Positions 8,473 through 19,665 are shown, numbered from the stretch's first letter. The stretch is 64,000 nucleotides of DNA from Nocardia alba NBRC 108234 (GCF_001612665.1 NZ_BDAX01000019.1:124001-188000), one strand, 5' to 3'. Translations and numbers: made by a program. The notes: generated from the sequence alone by a model not told the origin.

Positions 8473-9663
8473 ATGACAACGACTTCGACGGCCGACGCGA
8501 CAGTGGAGAACACCGATCGCCGGATCCGGCCCGCCCTGCTGACCATGTTCCTCGGCAGCTTCACACTGGTGACCGCCGAATTCCTGCCCCCCGGCGTACT
8601 CACCGCGCTGGCAACGGATCTGCATGTGCCAGAGGGAGTCGTCGGGCTCTCGGTGAGCGCGACGGCCCTGACCGCATTGCTGGCCGCGCTCGGACTGGGC
8701 GCGCTGTTTCCCCGCTTGGATCGGCGAACCCTGCTGATCGGGCTGACCATCGGCGCGGCGGTCTCGAACGTGGTGGTGGCCCTCGCACCGAACATCGTGC
8801 TGTTGCTGATCGCGCGTCTGCTGCTCGGGTTGGCTGTCGGCGGCTACTGGTCGATGGCGCTGGTGATCGCCGCCGAACTCGTGCCCGCCGAGCGGCTCGG
8901 CAAAGCGATGATGATCGTGAACGCGGGGACCACGGTCGCGACGGTGGCCGGCGTGCCGCTCGGCGTGTTGCTGAGTACCTACGCCGGCTGGCGGACGACC
9001 TTTCTCATCGCGGCCGCGCTGACCGCCGCCACCGCCGTCGCCGTACGGCTGATGTTGCCGCCTATCGCACCGAGCAAGGGCATAGGATTCGGCGCACTCG
9101 GTAGCGCGCTACGGGCTCCGGGCGTAACGCTCGGCCTGGTCAGCATGGTCGCCGTCGTCGCAGGCCACTTCGCCGGATACACCTACATCCGCCCTGCCCT
9201 CGCTGAACTGCTCGGCGCGGGCCCGGCGGTGATCCCGATCCTGCTCGCCCTGTTCGGCATCGGCGGACTGCTCGGCAACTTCGTTCTCGGCGCCCTCGCC
9301 GACCGCCACCTCGGCGCCCTACTGCTGGTGGTGCCAACGGCCATCGGCCTGTCACTGCTCGCGATCATCGCCTCCGCGACGTTCGCCCCGCTCGCCTACC
9401 TGGCCGTGGTCGTGTGGGGCGTCGCGTTCGGCGGCATCCTCAATCTCGTGCAGGTGTGGGTGTCGCGGGTGCTGCCCGATCGGCTGGAAGCGGGCAGCGG
9501 GCTGGTAGTCGGCGGTTTCCAACTGGCGATCATCCTCGGCTCGGCGGTCGGCGGACGTGGGGTGGACAGCATCGGCCTGGCCGCCACCTACGCGTTCGGC
9601 GCCGTCGCCGCGGTGCTCGGTGGTGTGCTGATCCGACGTTCACTCACCCTGGCGGCGCACTGA
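8473..9663 (+). CDS. MFS exporter, DHA1 type
   Basis: A 396-residue transporter with twelve predicted helices. It begins with the DHA1/AraJ-like LTMFLGSFTLVTAEFLPPGV and has the helix-3 to helix-4 segment LDRRTLLIG and the helix-5 proline/glycine pattern NAGTTVATVAGVPLGVLLS. These features place it with sugar-efflux or small-drug exporters. ATG 8473 (MTTTSTADATV) is chosen because it directly precedes the first helix. The gene's 3' end overlaps the convergent AraC regulator by 20 bases, a common arrangement for a transporter and its regulator. Substrate unknown. Confidence 0.9.
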   Translation: MTTTSTADATVENTDRRIRPALLTMFLGSFTLVTAEFLPPGVLTALATDLHVPEGVVGLSVSATALTALLAALGLGALFPRLDRRTLLIGLTIGAAVSNVVVALAPNIVLLLIARLLLGLAVGGYWSMALVIAAELVPAERLGKAMMIVNAGTTVATVAGVPLGVLLSTYAGWRTTFLIAAALTAATAVAVRLMLPPIAPSKGIGFGALGSALRAPGVTLGLVSMVAVVAGHFAGYTYIRPALAELLGAGPAVIPILLALFGIGGLLGNFVLGALADRHLGALLLVVPTAIGLSLLAIIASATFAPLAYLAVVVWGVAFGGILNLVQVWVSRVLPDRLEAGSGLVVGGFQLAIILGSAVGGRGVDSIGLAATYAFGAVAAVLGGVLIRRSLTLAAH

Positions 9664-10492
9664 CATCCGCAGGTGCCCGGGTCACCCGCCGCCAATCCGT
9701 CGGCGTGTGACCCGTGTGCCGGCGGAAGGCCCGCCCGAATGCCGTCTCCGAGCGATAGCCGAGGCGGCGCGCCACCGCGCCGACCGGCACAGCATGGTCG
9801 GTCAGCAACAGCTGCGCCCGCTCGATTCGCAGTTTCGCCAGGTACCGGCCCGGTGTGAGGCCGGTCGCCGCCTGGAACCGGGCCGCGAACCCGGACCGCG
9901 AGGCCAGCGCGATCTTCGCCAGCCCCTCGACTGTCCACTCCTGCCCCGGATCGGCATGCATCGCGGCTATCGCCTGCGCCACCCCGGGCTCGTTCACCTT
10001 CAGTAGCCACCGTTGCGGCGCGCAACCACGCGCATACCAGGACTCGATCGCCATCGAGGTGATCAGCGTGGCCACCCGGTCGCCCTGGACACCGAACGGG
10101 TCGGGGCACTGCTCGACCAGGTGGCGAAACATGGTGGCGGCCAATGGTGTGTGCTCGACGAAACCGGTCAGCAGCAGCCGTTGCGGCAGCGCGGTCATGG
10201 CACCGCCGGTTCCGACGGGATCGAGGCGCACCCGCAGTACCCGTCCCGCCGACAGCGCGTTGATCGCGAACCGGCCCGTGCCGGGAACGAACAGGAAGTC
10301 GCCGCTCGCCAGATCCTCTGTCGTGCTGAGTCCCTCGACGCGGACCAGCCCGTCCAGCACGACCAGCGCACTCGGCTCGGTCATGAACTCCCACTGACCT
10401 GCCGTCAGCGTGAACTCGTCACGTCCCGCGAACCGCCACCGCACACCGGCCAGCACGTCATCGAGGCTCTGCGCACCATCGGCCTGTGTCAC
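9644..10492 (-). CDS. AraC-family regulator with cupin sensor domain
   Basis: A 282-residue regulator. Residues 1-150 form a cupin-like ligand domain (FTLTAGQWEFMTEPSALVVL, then DFLFVPGTGRFAINAL). Residues ~175-275 carry the AraC double helix-turn-helix (VEGLAKIALASRSGFAARFQ and later VGAVARRLGYRSETAFGRAF, then RRHTGHTPTDWRR). It resembles the cupin_6 AraC group often found beside MFS exporters or oxidoreductases. Its tail overlaps the convergent MFS gene, which suggests it controls that exporter. Ligand unknown. Confidence 0.9.
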   Translation of the reverse strand: MTQADGAQSLDDVLAGVRWRFAGRDEFTLTAGQWEFMTEPSALVVLDGLVRVEGLSTTEDLASGDFLFVPGTGRFAINALSAGRVLRVRLDPVGTGGAMTALPQRLLLTGFVEHTPLAATMFRHLVEQCPDPFGVQGDRVATLITSMAIESWYARGCAPQRWLLKVNEPGVAQAIAAMHADPGQEWTVEGLAKIALASRSGFAARFQAATGLTPGRYLAKLRIERAQLLLTDHAVPVGAVARRLGYRSETAFGRAFRRHTGHTPTDWRRVTRAPADVSAPPG

Positions 10493-10620
10493 TGCGCACC
10501 CCTCATGGTGGAAACGGCGATGCGCTTCACGGTACCGGTCGGGGCGTACGCGTCGGGACGTACGCCGGATCGGGTCTCGCGGCCGATGTCGTCGCGCGTT
10601 CGGGCGAGCAGGGTTGAGCC

Positions 10621-10890
10621 ATGAACATTGTCGACAGCGCGACGACGCTGACCCTGCTGGCCGACCACTACGACGGAGGGTGGCATCCCTGGCCGTTCTT
10701 CTGGATCTTTCCGCTGCTGTTCTGGATCACCGTGATCGCGGTGGTGTTCTTCGCCCGCCGACGGTGCGTCGGCCGCGGTGGCGCGGTGTCCGCCCTGCGG
10801 GAAGGGTTCGCTCGCGGCGAGATCACCGAGGACGAGTACCGCGGCAGGCTCGCGGTGTTGAGCGAACCGCGCGGGCGCGAGAAGAAGTAG
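10621..10890 (+). CDS. Small SHOCT-domain membrane protein
   Basis: An 89-residue protein with one strong membrane helix (residues ~26-45, FFWIFPLLFWITVIAVVFF) followed by an Arg-rich stop-transfer segment and a C-terminal SHOCT motif (ALREGFARGEITEDEYRGRL). SHOCT modules are short oligomerisation motifs that commonly end small membrane proteins. A perfect bidirectional terminator follows 31 bases after the stop. No specific role can be given. Confidence 0.82.
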   Translation: MNIVDSATTLTLLADHYDGGWHPWPFFWIFPLLFWITVIAVVFFARRRCVGRGGAVSALREGFARGEITEDEYRGRLAVLSEPRGREKK

Positions 10891-10921
10891 GCGACTCGGC
10901 CACACCCCCGAAAAGCAGCGA

Positions 10922-10954
10922 AAAGCCCGCCCCCTGATACAGGGGGCGGGCTTT
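10922..10954. terminator. Bidirectional intrinsic terminator
   Basis: A perfect 15-base-pair hairpin: arms 10922-10936 (AAAGCCCGCCCCCTG) and 10940-10954 with a three-base loop ATA. Read on either strand, the stem ends in a short T run (CTTT). It separates the SHOCT gene from the convergent clpC, whose stop lies 15 bases away, so it can end both transcripts. Confidence 0.93.
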
Positions 10955-10968
10955 CTCGGTTCAGCTGG

Positions 10969-13536
<2,568 letters not shown>

Positions 13537-13810
13537 CGCTCCCTCACTCTCCTGCTCCGACATTCTGGCAACAGACGCCGCAGTATGCTCGATACAACCT
13601 AGGGCGTCGGACCGACAACTATCGCCGTCAGCCTGCCATGAAGCCCGGGGGTTGCGGCCCCCGCCATCCACTCTAGTTGGCAGGGGATTCCGCCGCCGCC
13701 GGTCCACCCTAATGGGGACCGACGACAACATGGTCACTCACTGACAACGCGCACGTCGCGGCATTCGTTTCCGGTTCAGTTTTGCCCACAGCGTAATCGC
13801 GCGATACGAC

Positions 13811-14740
13811 TCAACCGGTGAAAGGTGGGACGAATTCGCACGGAACCGCGGCCCGCCGGGCAGGATCGAGCGCGTTGAGCACATGCCCCGCCGCGCGCGG
13901 ACTGCCCGCGATGGCCAGGTGTTCGGAGTAGTCCCGCGCACACCCGTCCTGCACCACGATCGAGGTGACGTTCGGGCCCGGTACCAGGCCGGACGTGTAA
14001 GGGACGACCAACTCGTCGAGAGCGGAGACGATATTGGTGTAGGTGACCCGCGAGTCGTACACACCGTCGGCGTTGAGCGCGGTCATGAAGGGCGAACCGG
14101 TGAACATCTGCCCGCAGGCCTGACACAGCGACGAGCTCACCGCGTCGAAGGCGGGCCCCGCGCCGAGTGCCCGGCTGAAGTAGGCGATATCGCCCGCCCC
14201 GAACGCGTTGGTGCCGAGCCAGGGCGGCGCGATCCCGACGAGCTTGCCGACCCTGTCCGCTCCGCCCAGCCGCTTGACGTAGTAGTTACCGACGATATTG
14301 CCCTGCGAATGGGCGATCAGGTCGACGCGCTCGGCGCCGGTGCGGGCCAGCACGCCATCCACGAAGGCCGACACCTCGGCGGCACTCTGCTCGATGGGGC
14401 GCATTCCGCCGATCGCGGAGACGGGCCAGGGAAGGGCGTAGGAGCCGTAGGTGAGCGAGAAGACGCAATAGCCCTCATTGGCCAGCAGCGGGGCGTATAC
14501 CCCCCAGTTCGTCTGCCCTCCGCCGCCGGTGCCGTGCAGCAGGACCACCGGGTCGGGATGGCTCGGCGAGGGGACGCAGGCGGGGTCGTTCGCGCCGGGT
14601 AGCGAGCCGCCGGGGTTGAGGAGCTCCGGGGGGATGCCCGCGAAGAAGTTGTAGTCGACCGGGAGGGGCCGGGCCGACGCGGTGGCGGGCAGGCAGGCCA
14701 ACAGTGCCGCGGCCAGCACCAGAAGCGATGTACGTCGCAT
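13811..14740 (-). CDS. Secreted class 2 lipase/esterase
   Basis: A 309-residue alpha/beta hydrolase with a signal peptide (MRRTSLLVLAAALLACLPAT, with cleavage probably after ASA near residue 23). The oxyanion motif VVLLHGTGGGGQTNW and the nucleophile elbow LIAHSQGNIVG fit the lipase_2/EstA family; His is probably in DYSEHLAIAG near the C-terminus. Two cysteine pairs fit an exported enzyme. ATG 14740 has a GAGGAG site upstream. Its promoter region carries two facing KstR-like operator sites, suggesting control by steroid or lipid catabolism. Substrate is inferred to be a lipid ester. Confidence 0.88.
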   Translation of the reverse strand: MRRTSLLVLAAALLACLPATASARPLPVDYNFFAGIPPELLNPGGSLPGANDPACVPSPSHPDPVVLLHGTGGGGQTNWGVYAPLLANEGYCVFSLTYGSYALPWPVSAIGGMRPIEQSAAEVSAFVDGVLARTGAERVDLIAHSQGNIVGNYYVKRLGGADRVGKLVGIAPPWLGTNAFGAGDIAYFSRALGAGPAFDAVSSSLCQACGQMFTGSPFMTALNADGVYDSRVTYTNIVSALDELVVPYTSGLVPGPNVTSIVVQDGCARDYSEHLAIAGSPRAAGHVLNALDPARRAAVPCEFVPPFTG

Positions 14741-14753
14741 GAACGACTCCTCA

Positions 14754-14790
14754 CTAGAACGTGTTCCACACATCATGGAACACGTTCTAG
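14754..14790. promoter_or_regulatory. Paired KstR-like operators before lipase
   Basis: A perfect inverted repeat with 15-base arms (14754-14768 and 14776-14790) and a 7-base spacer. Each arm holds a complete 14-base match to TnnAACnnGTTnnA, the consensus of the cholesterol-catabolism repressor KstR: TAGAACGTGTTCCA at 14755 and TGGAACACGTTCTA at 14776. The site centres are 21 bases apart, about two helical turns. They lie 15-50 bases upstream of the lipase start. A terminator role for the DUF1772 gene is possible but there is no T run on that strand. Confidence 0.72.
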
Positions 14791-14803
14791 TTTTCGCGTG
14801 GCA

Positions 14804-15361
14804 CTACCGCGCGGAAATCATCGACGTCGGCGCCGCGATCGCGCCGACGGTCGAATTCGACTTACCCTGCTGCACCCCCGCGGCGAACAGCGCACCACAC
14901 AGCACCAGGAAAGCCGCGGCGTGCAGCACCGCGCGGACAATATTCCAGCGCACCCAACTCGCCTCGAAATCCGCACGGACAGTAGCGATATCGGTAATCG
15001 ACGCCGGGTCACCCGCCGCGGCGAGCGCATCGTTGAGCGGCACATTCGAACCCGCGGTGACGGCGAAAGCGATCACGTTGAGCGCCAACGCGATTCCGAT
15101 CCAGATCAGCGGCGAGCGCTGTTCCTTACCGAGGTGCAGCGCCGCCGCGAGCGCGGTGAAACCGACCGTGCCCATGAAGCCGAACATGAACCAGGGGTTG
15201 ATGATCACGACATTGATCTTCTGCATCACATCGATCAGCGTGCGGTCGTCGGCACGGCCGAGCGCGGGCATCACCGAGATCGCGTAGGCGTAGAACACGC
15301 CGGCGATGAGTCCGGTGCTGAGCAGGGCCGCCACCATAGCGGCCATCCGAACTGCGAACAT
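14804..15361 (-). CDS. DUF1772 membrane protein
   Basis: A 185-residue protein with four predicted membrane helices (near 10-30, 58-78, 86-106 and 140-162), typical of DUF1772/anthrone-oxygenase-like proteins. The first helix has the family-like GLIAGVFYAYAISVMPAL and is followed by NVVIINPWFMFGFMG. Most bacterial members have no known activity. It lies upstream of the lipase on the same strand, separated by the operator pair, so it may belong to the same transcript or to a read-through unit. Confidence 0.82.
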   Translation of the reverse strand: MFAVRMAAMVAALLSTGLIAGVFYAYAISVMPALGRADDRTLIDVMQKINVVIINPWFMFGFMGTVGFTALAAALHLGKEQRSPLIWIGIALALNVIAFAVTAGSNVPLNDALAAAGDPASITDIATVRADFEASWVRWNIVRAVLHAAAFLVLCGALFAAGVQQGKSNSTVGAIAAPTSMISAR

Positions 15362-15485
15362 GCGAGGTCTCCTGACTCGTGGTCCGGAGCTTCGGTCTCG
15401 CGCTCCGGTGATACGAATAAGTCAACCGTCCGGATCGGGTCCGCGACATAGCTCAGACGCTCACCGACCTACGCGAACGTCGCAG

Positions 15486-16097
15486 TCACAAATCGTGGTC
15501 GGAGATCAGCCCGCTCTGCATCGCCAGCGCGGCCAAACGGGTGCGCTTCTGGTTCTGCGGGAGGTTTTCCACGCCGAACTTCGCGAACAGGGCGCGCAGG
15601 TGCGTTTTGATGGCGTCGATCGACAGGAACAATTCCTCGGCGATCTGCTGATTCGACGCGGGCGTCGCGAAACCGGTGCCGTGTTTGTACGGACGGCACA
15701 GCGCGACCAGCACCGCGCGCTGGGTCTCGGTCAGCGAGCGCATTGTGGGAATGGATCCGGACGCGGTATGCGTCGCGTCATCCACCACTCCGCCGAAATC
15801 GAAGAAATGCACAAGCGTGGTCCCGACCCGAATCCGGTCGCCGGGGCTCAACCGACGCCGACCGACCAGCCGCTCGCCATTGACGAAGGTGCCGTTGCGC
15901 GAAAGTCCGTCATCGATGATGGTCCAGTGCGCACCGAGATGTTCGACCGCCGCGTGCAGCCGGGACACCTCGGCGTCCCACGCGAGCACGAGGTCGGCCT
16001 GCACATTGCGCCCGATGGTGACACGCTGCTGGTCGGCCTCGAGGGCCAGCTCATGCTGCTTACCGGTGTCGTCGGTATACCGCAGGAAGGAACTCAC
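15486..16097 (-). CDS. FHA domain protein with C-terminal HTH
   Basis: A 203-residue protein starting at GTG 16097. Residues ~20-95 form an FHA phosphothreonine-binding domain with the canonical IGRN, VSRLHAAVE and SRNGTFVNGERL motifs. Residues ~120-200 look like a winged helix or LuxR-like DNA-binding domain (LTETQRAVLVALCRP, then QQIAEELFLSIDAIKTHLRA). The combination suggests a regulator whose location or partner depends on Thr phosphorylation by a PknB-type kinase. It does not overlap other genes. Targets are unknown. Confidence 0.85.
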   Translation of the reverse strand: MSSFLRYTDDTGKQHELALEADQQRVTIGRNVQADLVLAWDAEVSRLHAAVEHLGAHWTIIDDGLSRNGTFVNGERLVGRRRLSPGDRIRVGTTLVHFFDFGGVVDDATHTASGSIPTMRSLTETQRAVLVALCRPYKHGTGFATPASNQQIAEELFLSIDAIKTHLRALFAKFGVENLPQNQKRTRLAALAMQSGLISDHDL

Positions 16098-16251
16098 TGC
16101 GCGACACCGCCGGATACTCGAAACACCTTGTGCACGGCCAACAGTCTACTTCCCTACCACCCCAACCCCACAGGACCCGGACACGAAACCCCACCCGACA
16201 TCGACCGACCCACAAAACCCGGCCCACACGCCCCGACCTCGAGGAGGGGCA

Positions 16252-16380
16252 GGCAGGCGCAGCCTGCCGTTCGCGGCCGTCCCGCTGTTGAGACGCCGTT
16301 GCGTACGCGACGAAGGAGCAAGCAACGGCGTCTCAACAGCGGGACCGACGGGGCCGCGAACCACGCGGCGCCCGCGCCGC
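16252..16380 (+). repeat. Compound palindromic element, copy 1
   Basis: Three hairpins in a row. H1: 7-bp stem 16252-16268 with loop GCA. H2: outer stem 16269-16278 pairs with 16352-16361 (10 bp); inner stem 16279-16302 pairs perfectly with 16322-16345 (24 bp); loop GTACGCGACGAAGGAGCAA at 16303-16321; a 6-base bulge sits on the 3' side. H3: GC-rich hairpin 16365-16380. A shared GAGGAGG lead-in precedes H1. It ends seven bases before the lsr2 stop codon, downstream of that gene. Confidence 0.9.
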
Positions 16381-16387
16381 CAATATC

Positions 16388-16750
16388 TCAGCTCTTGCCG
16401 ACCTCTTTGTTGTATGCCTCGGTGATTTCCGCCGAGATACGACCGCGAGCCGAGACCTTGTGGCCCTTCCGGCGAGCCCATTCGCGAATTGCGGCGCTCT
16501 GTTCACGGTCCATGGAAACGCGGCTCTTGCCCTGCGGCGCGGGCGCACCGGCGGCCTTCACCCGGCGACGGCCACTCACCCGACGGGCGTTGGCGACCCA
16601 CTCGTCCAGGCCTTCGCGCAGACGCGCCGCATTTGCGTCCGACAGATCGATCTCGTACGACACCCCATCGATTGCGAACTCGATGGTCTCGTCCGCGATG
16701 GACTCACCGTCGACATCGTCGATCAGGCTAACGGTGACCTTCTTTGCCAT
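16388..16750 (-). CDS. lsr2: Lsr2 nucleoid-associated protein
   Basis: A 120-residue H-NS-like xenogeneic silencer that bridges AT-rich DNA. The N-terminal oligomerisation domain (MAKKVTVSLIDDVDG to about residue 60) is followed by a linker and a C-terminal DNA-binding domain with REWARRKGHKVSARGRI, whose RGR forms the AT-hook-like minor-groove contact. An AGAGGACG site precedes the ATG. In the leader, two direct copies of GAATACCC (plus-strand 16794 and 16809) lie 15 bases apart and could be regulatory. A compound palindromic element abuts the 3' end. Confidence 0.98.
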   Translation of the reverse strand: MAKKVTVSLIDDVDGESIADETIEFAIDGVSYEIDLSDANAARLREGLDEWVANARRVSGRRRVKAAGAPAPQGKSRVSMDREQSAAIREWARRKGHKVSARGRISAEITEAYNKEVGKS

Positions 16751-16865
16751 GAGATGAACGTCCTCTCGAAATCGTCAAGCCTGCCTCCAGGCCGAATACC
16801 CGAGGCAAGAATACCCCGAAATGCGAAATTTCCAACATGAGGACTTCACCCCATGAATTCACTGG

Positions 16866-18416
16866 TCAGCGAGTAGTGGGCCGCACAATCGGGAACAGGA
16901 TCGTTTCCCGGATTCCCGCACCGGTGAGTGCCATCAACAAGCGATCGATTCCCATACCCGTTCCGGTGGTCGGCGGCATGCCGTGTTCCATCGCGGCGAG
17001 GAAGTCTTCATCGAGCACCATGGCCTCGTCATCGCCTGCCGCGGCCAACCTCGCCTGGTCGACGAAGCGTTCCCGCTGGATCACCGGGTCTACCAGTTCC
17101 GAATAGCCCGTTGCCAACTCGAAGCCGCGAACATAGAGATCCCACTTCTCGGTAACGCCGGACTTGCTGCGATGCTGCCGGGTCAGCGGTGAAGTCTCGA
17201 CCGGGAAGTCGCGCACGAAAGTCGGTGCGTAGAGCTTGTCGCCATACGCGTGTTCCCAAAGTTCTTCGACCAGTTTCCCGTGACCGTAGCCCTTGTCGGA
17301 AGGAATTTCCAGACCCACCCGATCGGCGAGTGCGAGCAATTCCTCGACCGTGGTTTCCGGAGTGACCTCCACACCGATCGACTCCGACAACGAGGGGTAC
17401 ATCTCGACGGTGGTCCACTCACCTCCGAGGTCATATTCCGTGCCGTCGGCCAGTGTCACCAGAAGGGTTCCGAATGCCTCGTTCGCGACTTCCTGGATCA
17501 ATTCCCGGGTCATCTTCGCGGAGTCGTCATACGTGCCGTATGCCTCGTAGGTTTCCAGCATCGCGAACTCCGGCGAATGGGTCGAGTCGGCGCCTTCGTT
17601 GCGGAAGTTCCGGTTGATCTCGAAGACCTTCTCCAGGCCGCCGACCACGCACCGCTTGAGGAACAGCTCCGGTGCGATGCGCAGGAAAAGATCCATGTCC
17701 AGCGCATTGGAACGGGTGATGAACGGGCGCGCGGCGGCGCCGCCGTGGATGGTCTGCAGCATCGGGGTCTCGACCTCGAGGAAGCCACGGCGCTCCAGCG
17801 CATTGCGCAGCGCGCGAACCACGTTCACGCGGGTACGAGCCATTTCCCTGGCCTCGGGACGCACGATCAGGTCGACGTAGCGCTGCCGAACGCGCGACTC
17901 CTCGTTCATCTCCTTGTGCGCCACCGGCAGCGGTCGCAGCGACTTGGCCGCCATCGACCACGAATCGGCCATCACGCTCAATTCGCCGGTGCGCGAGGAG
18001 ATGACCTCGCCGTGCACGAACACGAAGTCACCCAGGTCGACATCGGCCTTCCAGGCCGCCAGCGCGTCGGCGCCGACACCGTTGAGGCTGATCATCGCCT
18101 GCAACTTGGTACCGTCGCCTTCCTGCAGTGTCGCGAAGCACAGCTTGCCGGTATTACGAACGAAAATGACGCGACCCGCGACACCTGCCTGCAGACCGGT
18201 CTGGGTGTCGGCTTCCAGATCCGGATAGGCGGCGCGGATTTCGGCCAGCGTGTGCGTACGTGGCACCACCACCGGATAGGCCTCACCGCCCTCGGTGAGC
18301 AGCCGTTCGCGCTTGTCCCGGCGAATGCGCATCTGCTCGGGAACATCGATGTCCACAGCGGTTGTGGCGGCGCGGCCGGGTGCGGCGGGGTTAGGAGTGC
18401 TCACATCCGACAACAT
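16866..18416 (-). CDS. lysS: Lysyl-tRNA synthetase, class II
   Basis: A 516-residue class II synthetase that charges tRNA-Lys. The N-terminal OB-fold (about residues 70-175, VAGRVIFVRNTGKLCFATLQ) binds the anticodon. Class II motifs are present: motif 1 around ALERRGFLEVETPML, motif 2 FEINRNFRNEGADSTHSPEF and motif 3 GTGMGIDRLLMAL. The first codon is ambiguous: the ATG at 18416 or a GTG four codons later (VSTPNPA). It is the essential housekeeping copy, in the conserved order clpC-lsr2-lysS. Confidence 0.97.
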   Translation of the reverse strand: MLSDVSTPNPAAPGRAATTAVDIDVPEQMRIRRDKRERLLTEGGEAYPVVVPRTHTLAEIRAAYPDLEADTQTGLQAGVAGRVIFVRNTGKLCFATLQEGDGTKLQAMISLNGVGADALAAWKADVDLGDFVFVHGEVISSRTGELSVMADSWSMAAKSLRPLPVAHKEMNEESRVRQRYVDLIVRPEAREMARTRVNVVRALRNALERRGFLEVETPMLQTIHGGAAARPFITRSNALDMDLFLRIAPELFLKRCVVGGLEKVFEINRNFRNEGADSTHSPEFAMLETYEAYGTYDDSAKMTRELIQEVANEAFGTLLVTLADGTEYDLGGEWTTVEMYPSLSESIGVEVTPETTVEELLALADRVGLEIPSDKGYGHGKLVEELWEHAYGDKLYAPTFVRDFPVETSPLTRQHRSKSGVTEKWDLYVRGFELATGYSELVDPVIQRERFVDQARLAAAGDDEAMVLDEDFLAAMEHGMPPTTGTGMGIDRLLMALTGAGIRETILFPIVRPTTR

Positions 18417-18593
18417 TAGCGGTCGCCGGAAATGGATTTACCGCTGGCCCACCGCGCTCACCCGCGGCTCCGGGAATTCCGCGAGCGCGATCGCGAGCTC
18501 CCGGTCCCGCGTTTTGCGCAGGACCGCTCGAAGTTACCCGGGCACTCACGAACTCAGTGAGGCACTTCACATTTCGGAGTTTGCGGTTCGCGT

Positions 18594-19025
18594 CTACAGC
18601 GAAGCCAGTGCGTGCACCTCGCGGGCGAAATGCGGGACGTCGACGCCGACCGTCAACAACCCCGCCGACTTCAACGCCTGGTACCCGCCGATCACATCGC
18701 TGGCGCGGTGCAACCCCAACTCCTGCAACGCCGCCGCCGCCAAACTCGATGTGTACCCCTCCGAGCAGAAAATGATCCACTCCACGTCATGATCCACGGC
18801 GAGGGACAACCGCGCCGACGAGGTCGGATCCAGCCGCCATTCCAGGACATTGCGCTCGATCACCAGCGCTCCGGGCAGTGAGCCCTCACGCACCCGCTGG
18901 GCGGCAGGCCGGATGTCGACCAGAATGGCGCCACGTTCCAGCGCGGCGGCCACGTCGTACACATACACCCGGCGCAATCGCGCGCGAGCGTTCTCGAGCA
19001 TCTGATCAATCGTCAAACGGCTCAT
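18594..19025 (-). CDS. Rhodanese-like domain protein
   Basis: A 143-residue single rhodanese domain. The active-site loop is FCSEGYTSSLAA, in which Cys would carry the persulfide; RGAILVDIRPAAQRVREGSLP matches the family's N-terminal motif. Its ATG overlaps the stop of the cysteine dioxygenase gene by four bases, so the two are coupled. The pairing suggests handling of sulfane sulfur or cysteine-derived sulfur, but the donor and acceptor are not known. Confidence 0.88.
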   Translation of the reverse strand: MSRLTIDQMLENARARLRRVYVYDVAAALERGAILVDIRPAAQRVREGSLPGALVIERNVLEWRLDPTSSARLSLAVDHDVEWIIFCSEGYTSSLAAAALQELGLHRASDVIGGYQALKSAGLLTVGVDVPHFAREVHALASL

Positions 19026-19621
19026 CACAGATCACCTTCGGGCTGGTCGGTGAGGACGGTTTTGGTTCGGCGCAACGTTCCATGGCCGGTAACTTCGTAA
19101 TACGACATCGCCGTCAACGGCGGCGAATAAGCGTGCACGCTCAAGGTGGGATCGAGCGGGCCGACGGATTCGGCGGCGGCGGGCGCGCGCACCACATCGT
19201 GCACCCAGCCGATCGGGAACGACGCCTGATCACCCGCGGCGAGCGTGCGTCTGCGTAACTCCGTGCCATTCCAGCGGTATTCGGAAAGGGCGCCGCTGAG
19301 CACGGTCAGCGCGCCGAGCGAGCCGGCGTGATCGTGCAGATCGGTGAATTTGCCCGGCGTCCAGCTGATCAGCCAGACATCGACCTCGTCGTCGTGCGAA
19401 AGGCGGGCCGCCCAGCGATCCTCGGCGGGCCAGATACCGTCGGCCGGAAGGAGGTGATCGTAGCGGCCCGACAGGACGTCTTCGGCACCTTCGTCGGTGA
19501 GTCGCAGGAGGTCAGCGGGCCGCAACCGAGTCGGCAACGCCGAGGCGATCGCCCGGTCGAGCGGGGGCGTCGCGGAATACTCATCGCGTGCGGACGAGAG
19601 GGAAAGGACAGAGGAACGCAT
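19025..19621 (-). CDS. Cysteine dioxygenase type I
   Basis: A 198-residue cupin that should oxidise cysteine to cysteine sulfinate. The iron ligands fit DLHDHAGSLGALTVLSGAL (HxH) and the later His in FPIGWVHDV. ATG 19621 (MRSSVLSLSS) is chosen because GGAG lies eight bases before it; the frame is open to a GTG at 19702, but that stretch overlaps inverted repeats and looks non-coding. It is the first gene of a two-gene unit with the rhodanese. Together they imply cysteine catabolism or sulfur balance. The inverted-repeat leader hints at specific control. Confidence 0.88.
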   Translation of the reverse strand: MRSSVLSLSSARDEYSATPPLDRAIASALPTRLRPADLLRLTDEGAEDVLSGRYDHLLPADGIWPAEDRWAARLSHDDEVDVWLISWTPGKFTDLHDHAGSLGALTVLSGALSEYRWNGTELRRRTLAAGDQASFPIGWVHDVVRAPAAAESVGPLDPTLSVHAYSPPLTAMSYYEVTGHGTLRRTKTVLTDQPEGDL

Positions 19622-19665
19622 GAGCGCATCTCCAGGAGGTGAGAAAACGGTCGAGGGAAACGTCA

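Noticed and set aside
14754..14790. Rho-independent terminator for the DUF1772 gene
   Set aside because: The stem is strong but no T run follows on the minus strand, and both arms match a known operator consensus, so a regulatory reading is better supported.
16279..16345. CRISPR repeat
   Set aside because: Only single, widely separated copies exist, with no regular spacers or cas genes.
16146..16481. Short open frames through the palindromic element near 16.3 kb, with similar peptides at 31.2 and 50.0 kb
   Set aside because: The similar peptides come from translating the repeated element, not from a conserved gene; they lack ribosome sites and run through the hairpins.
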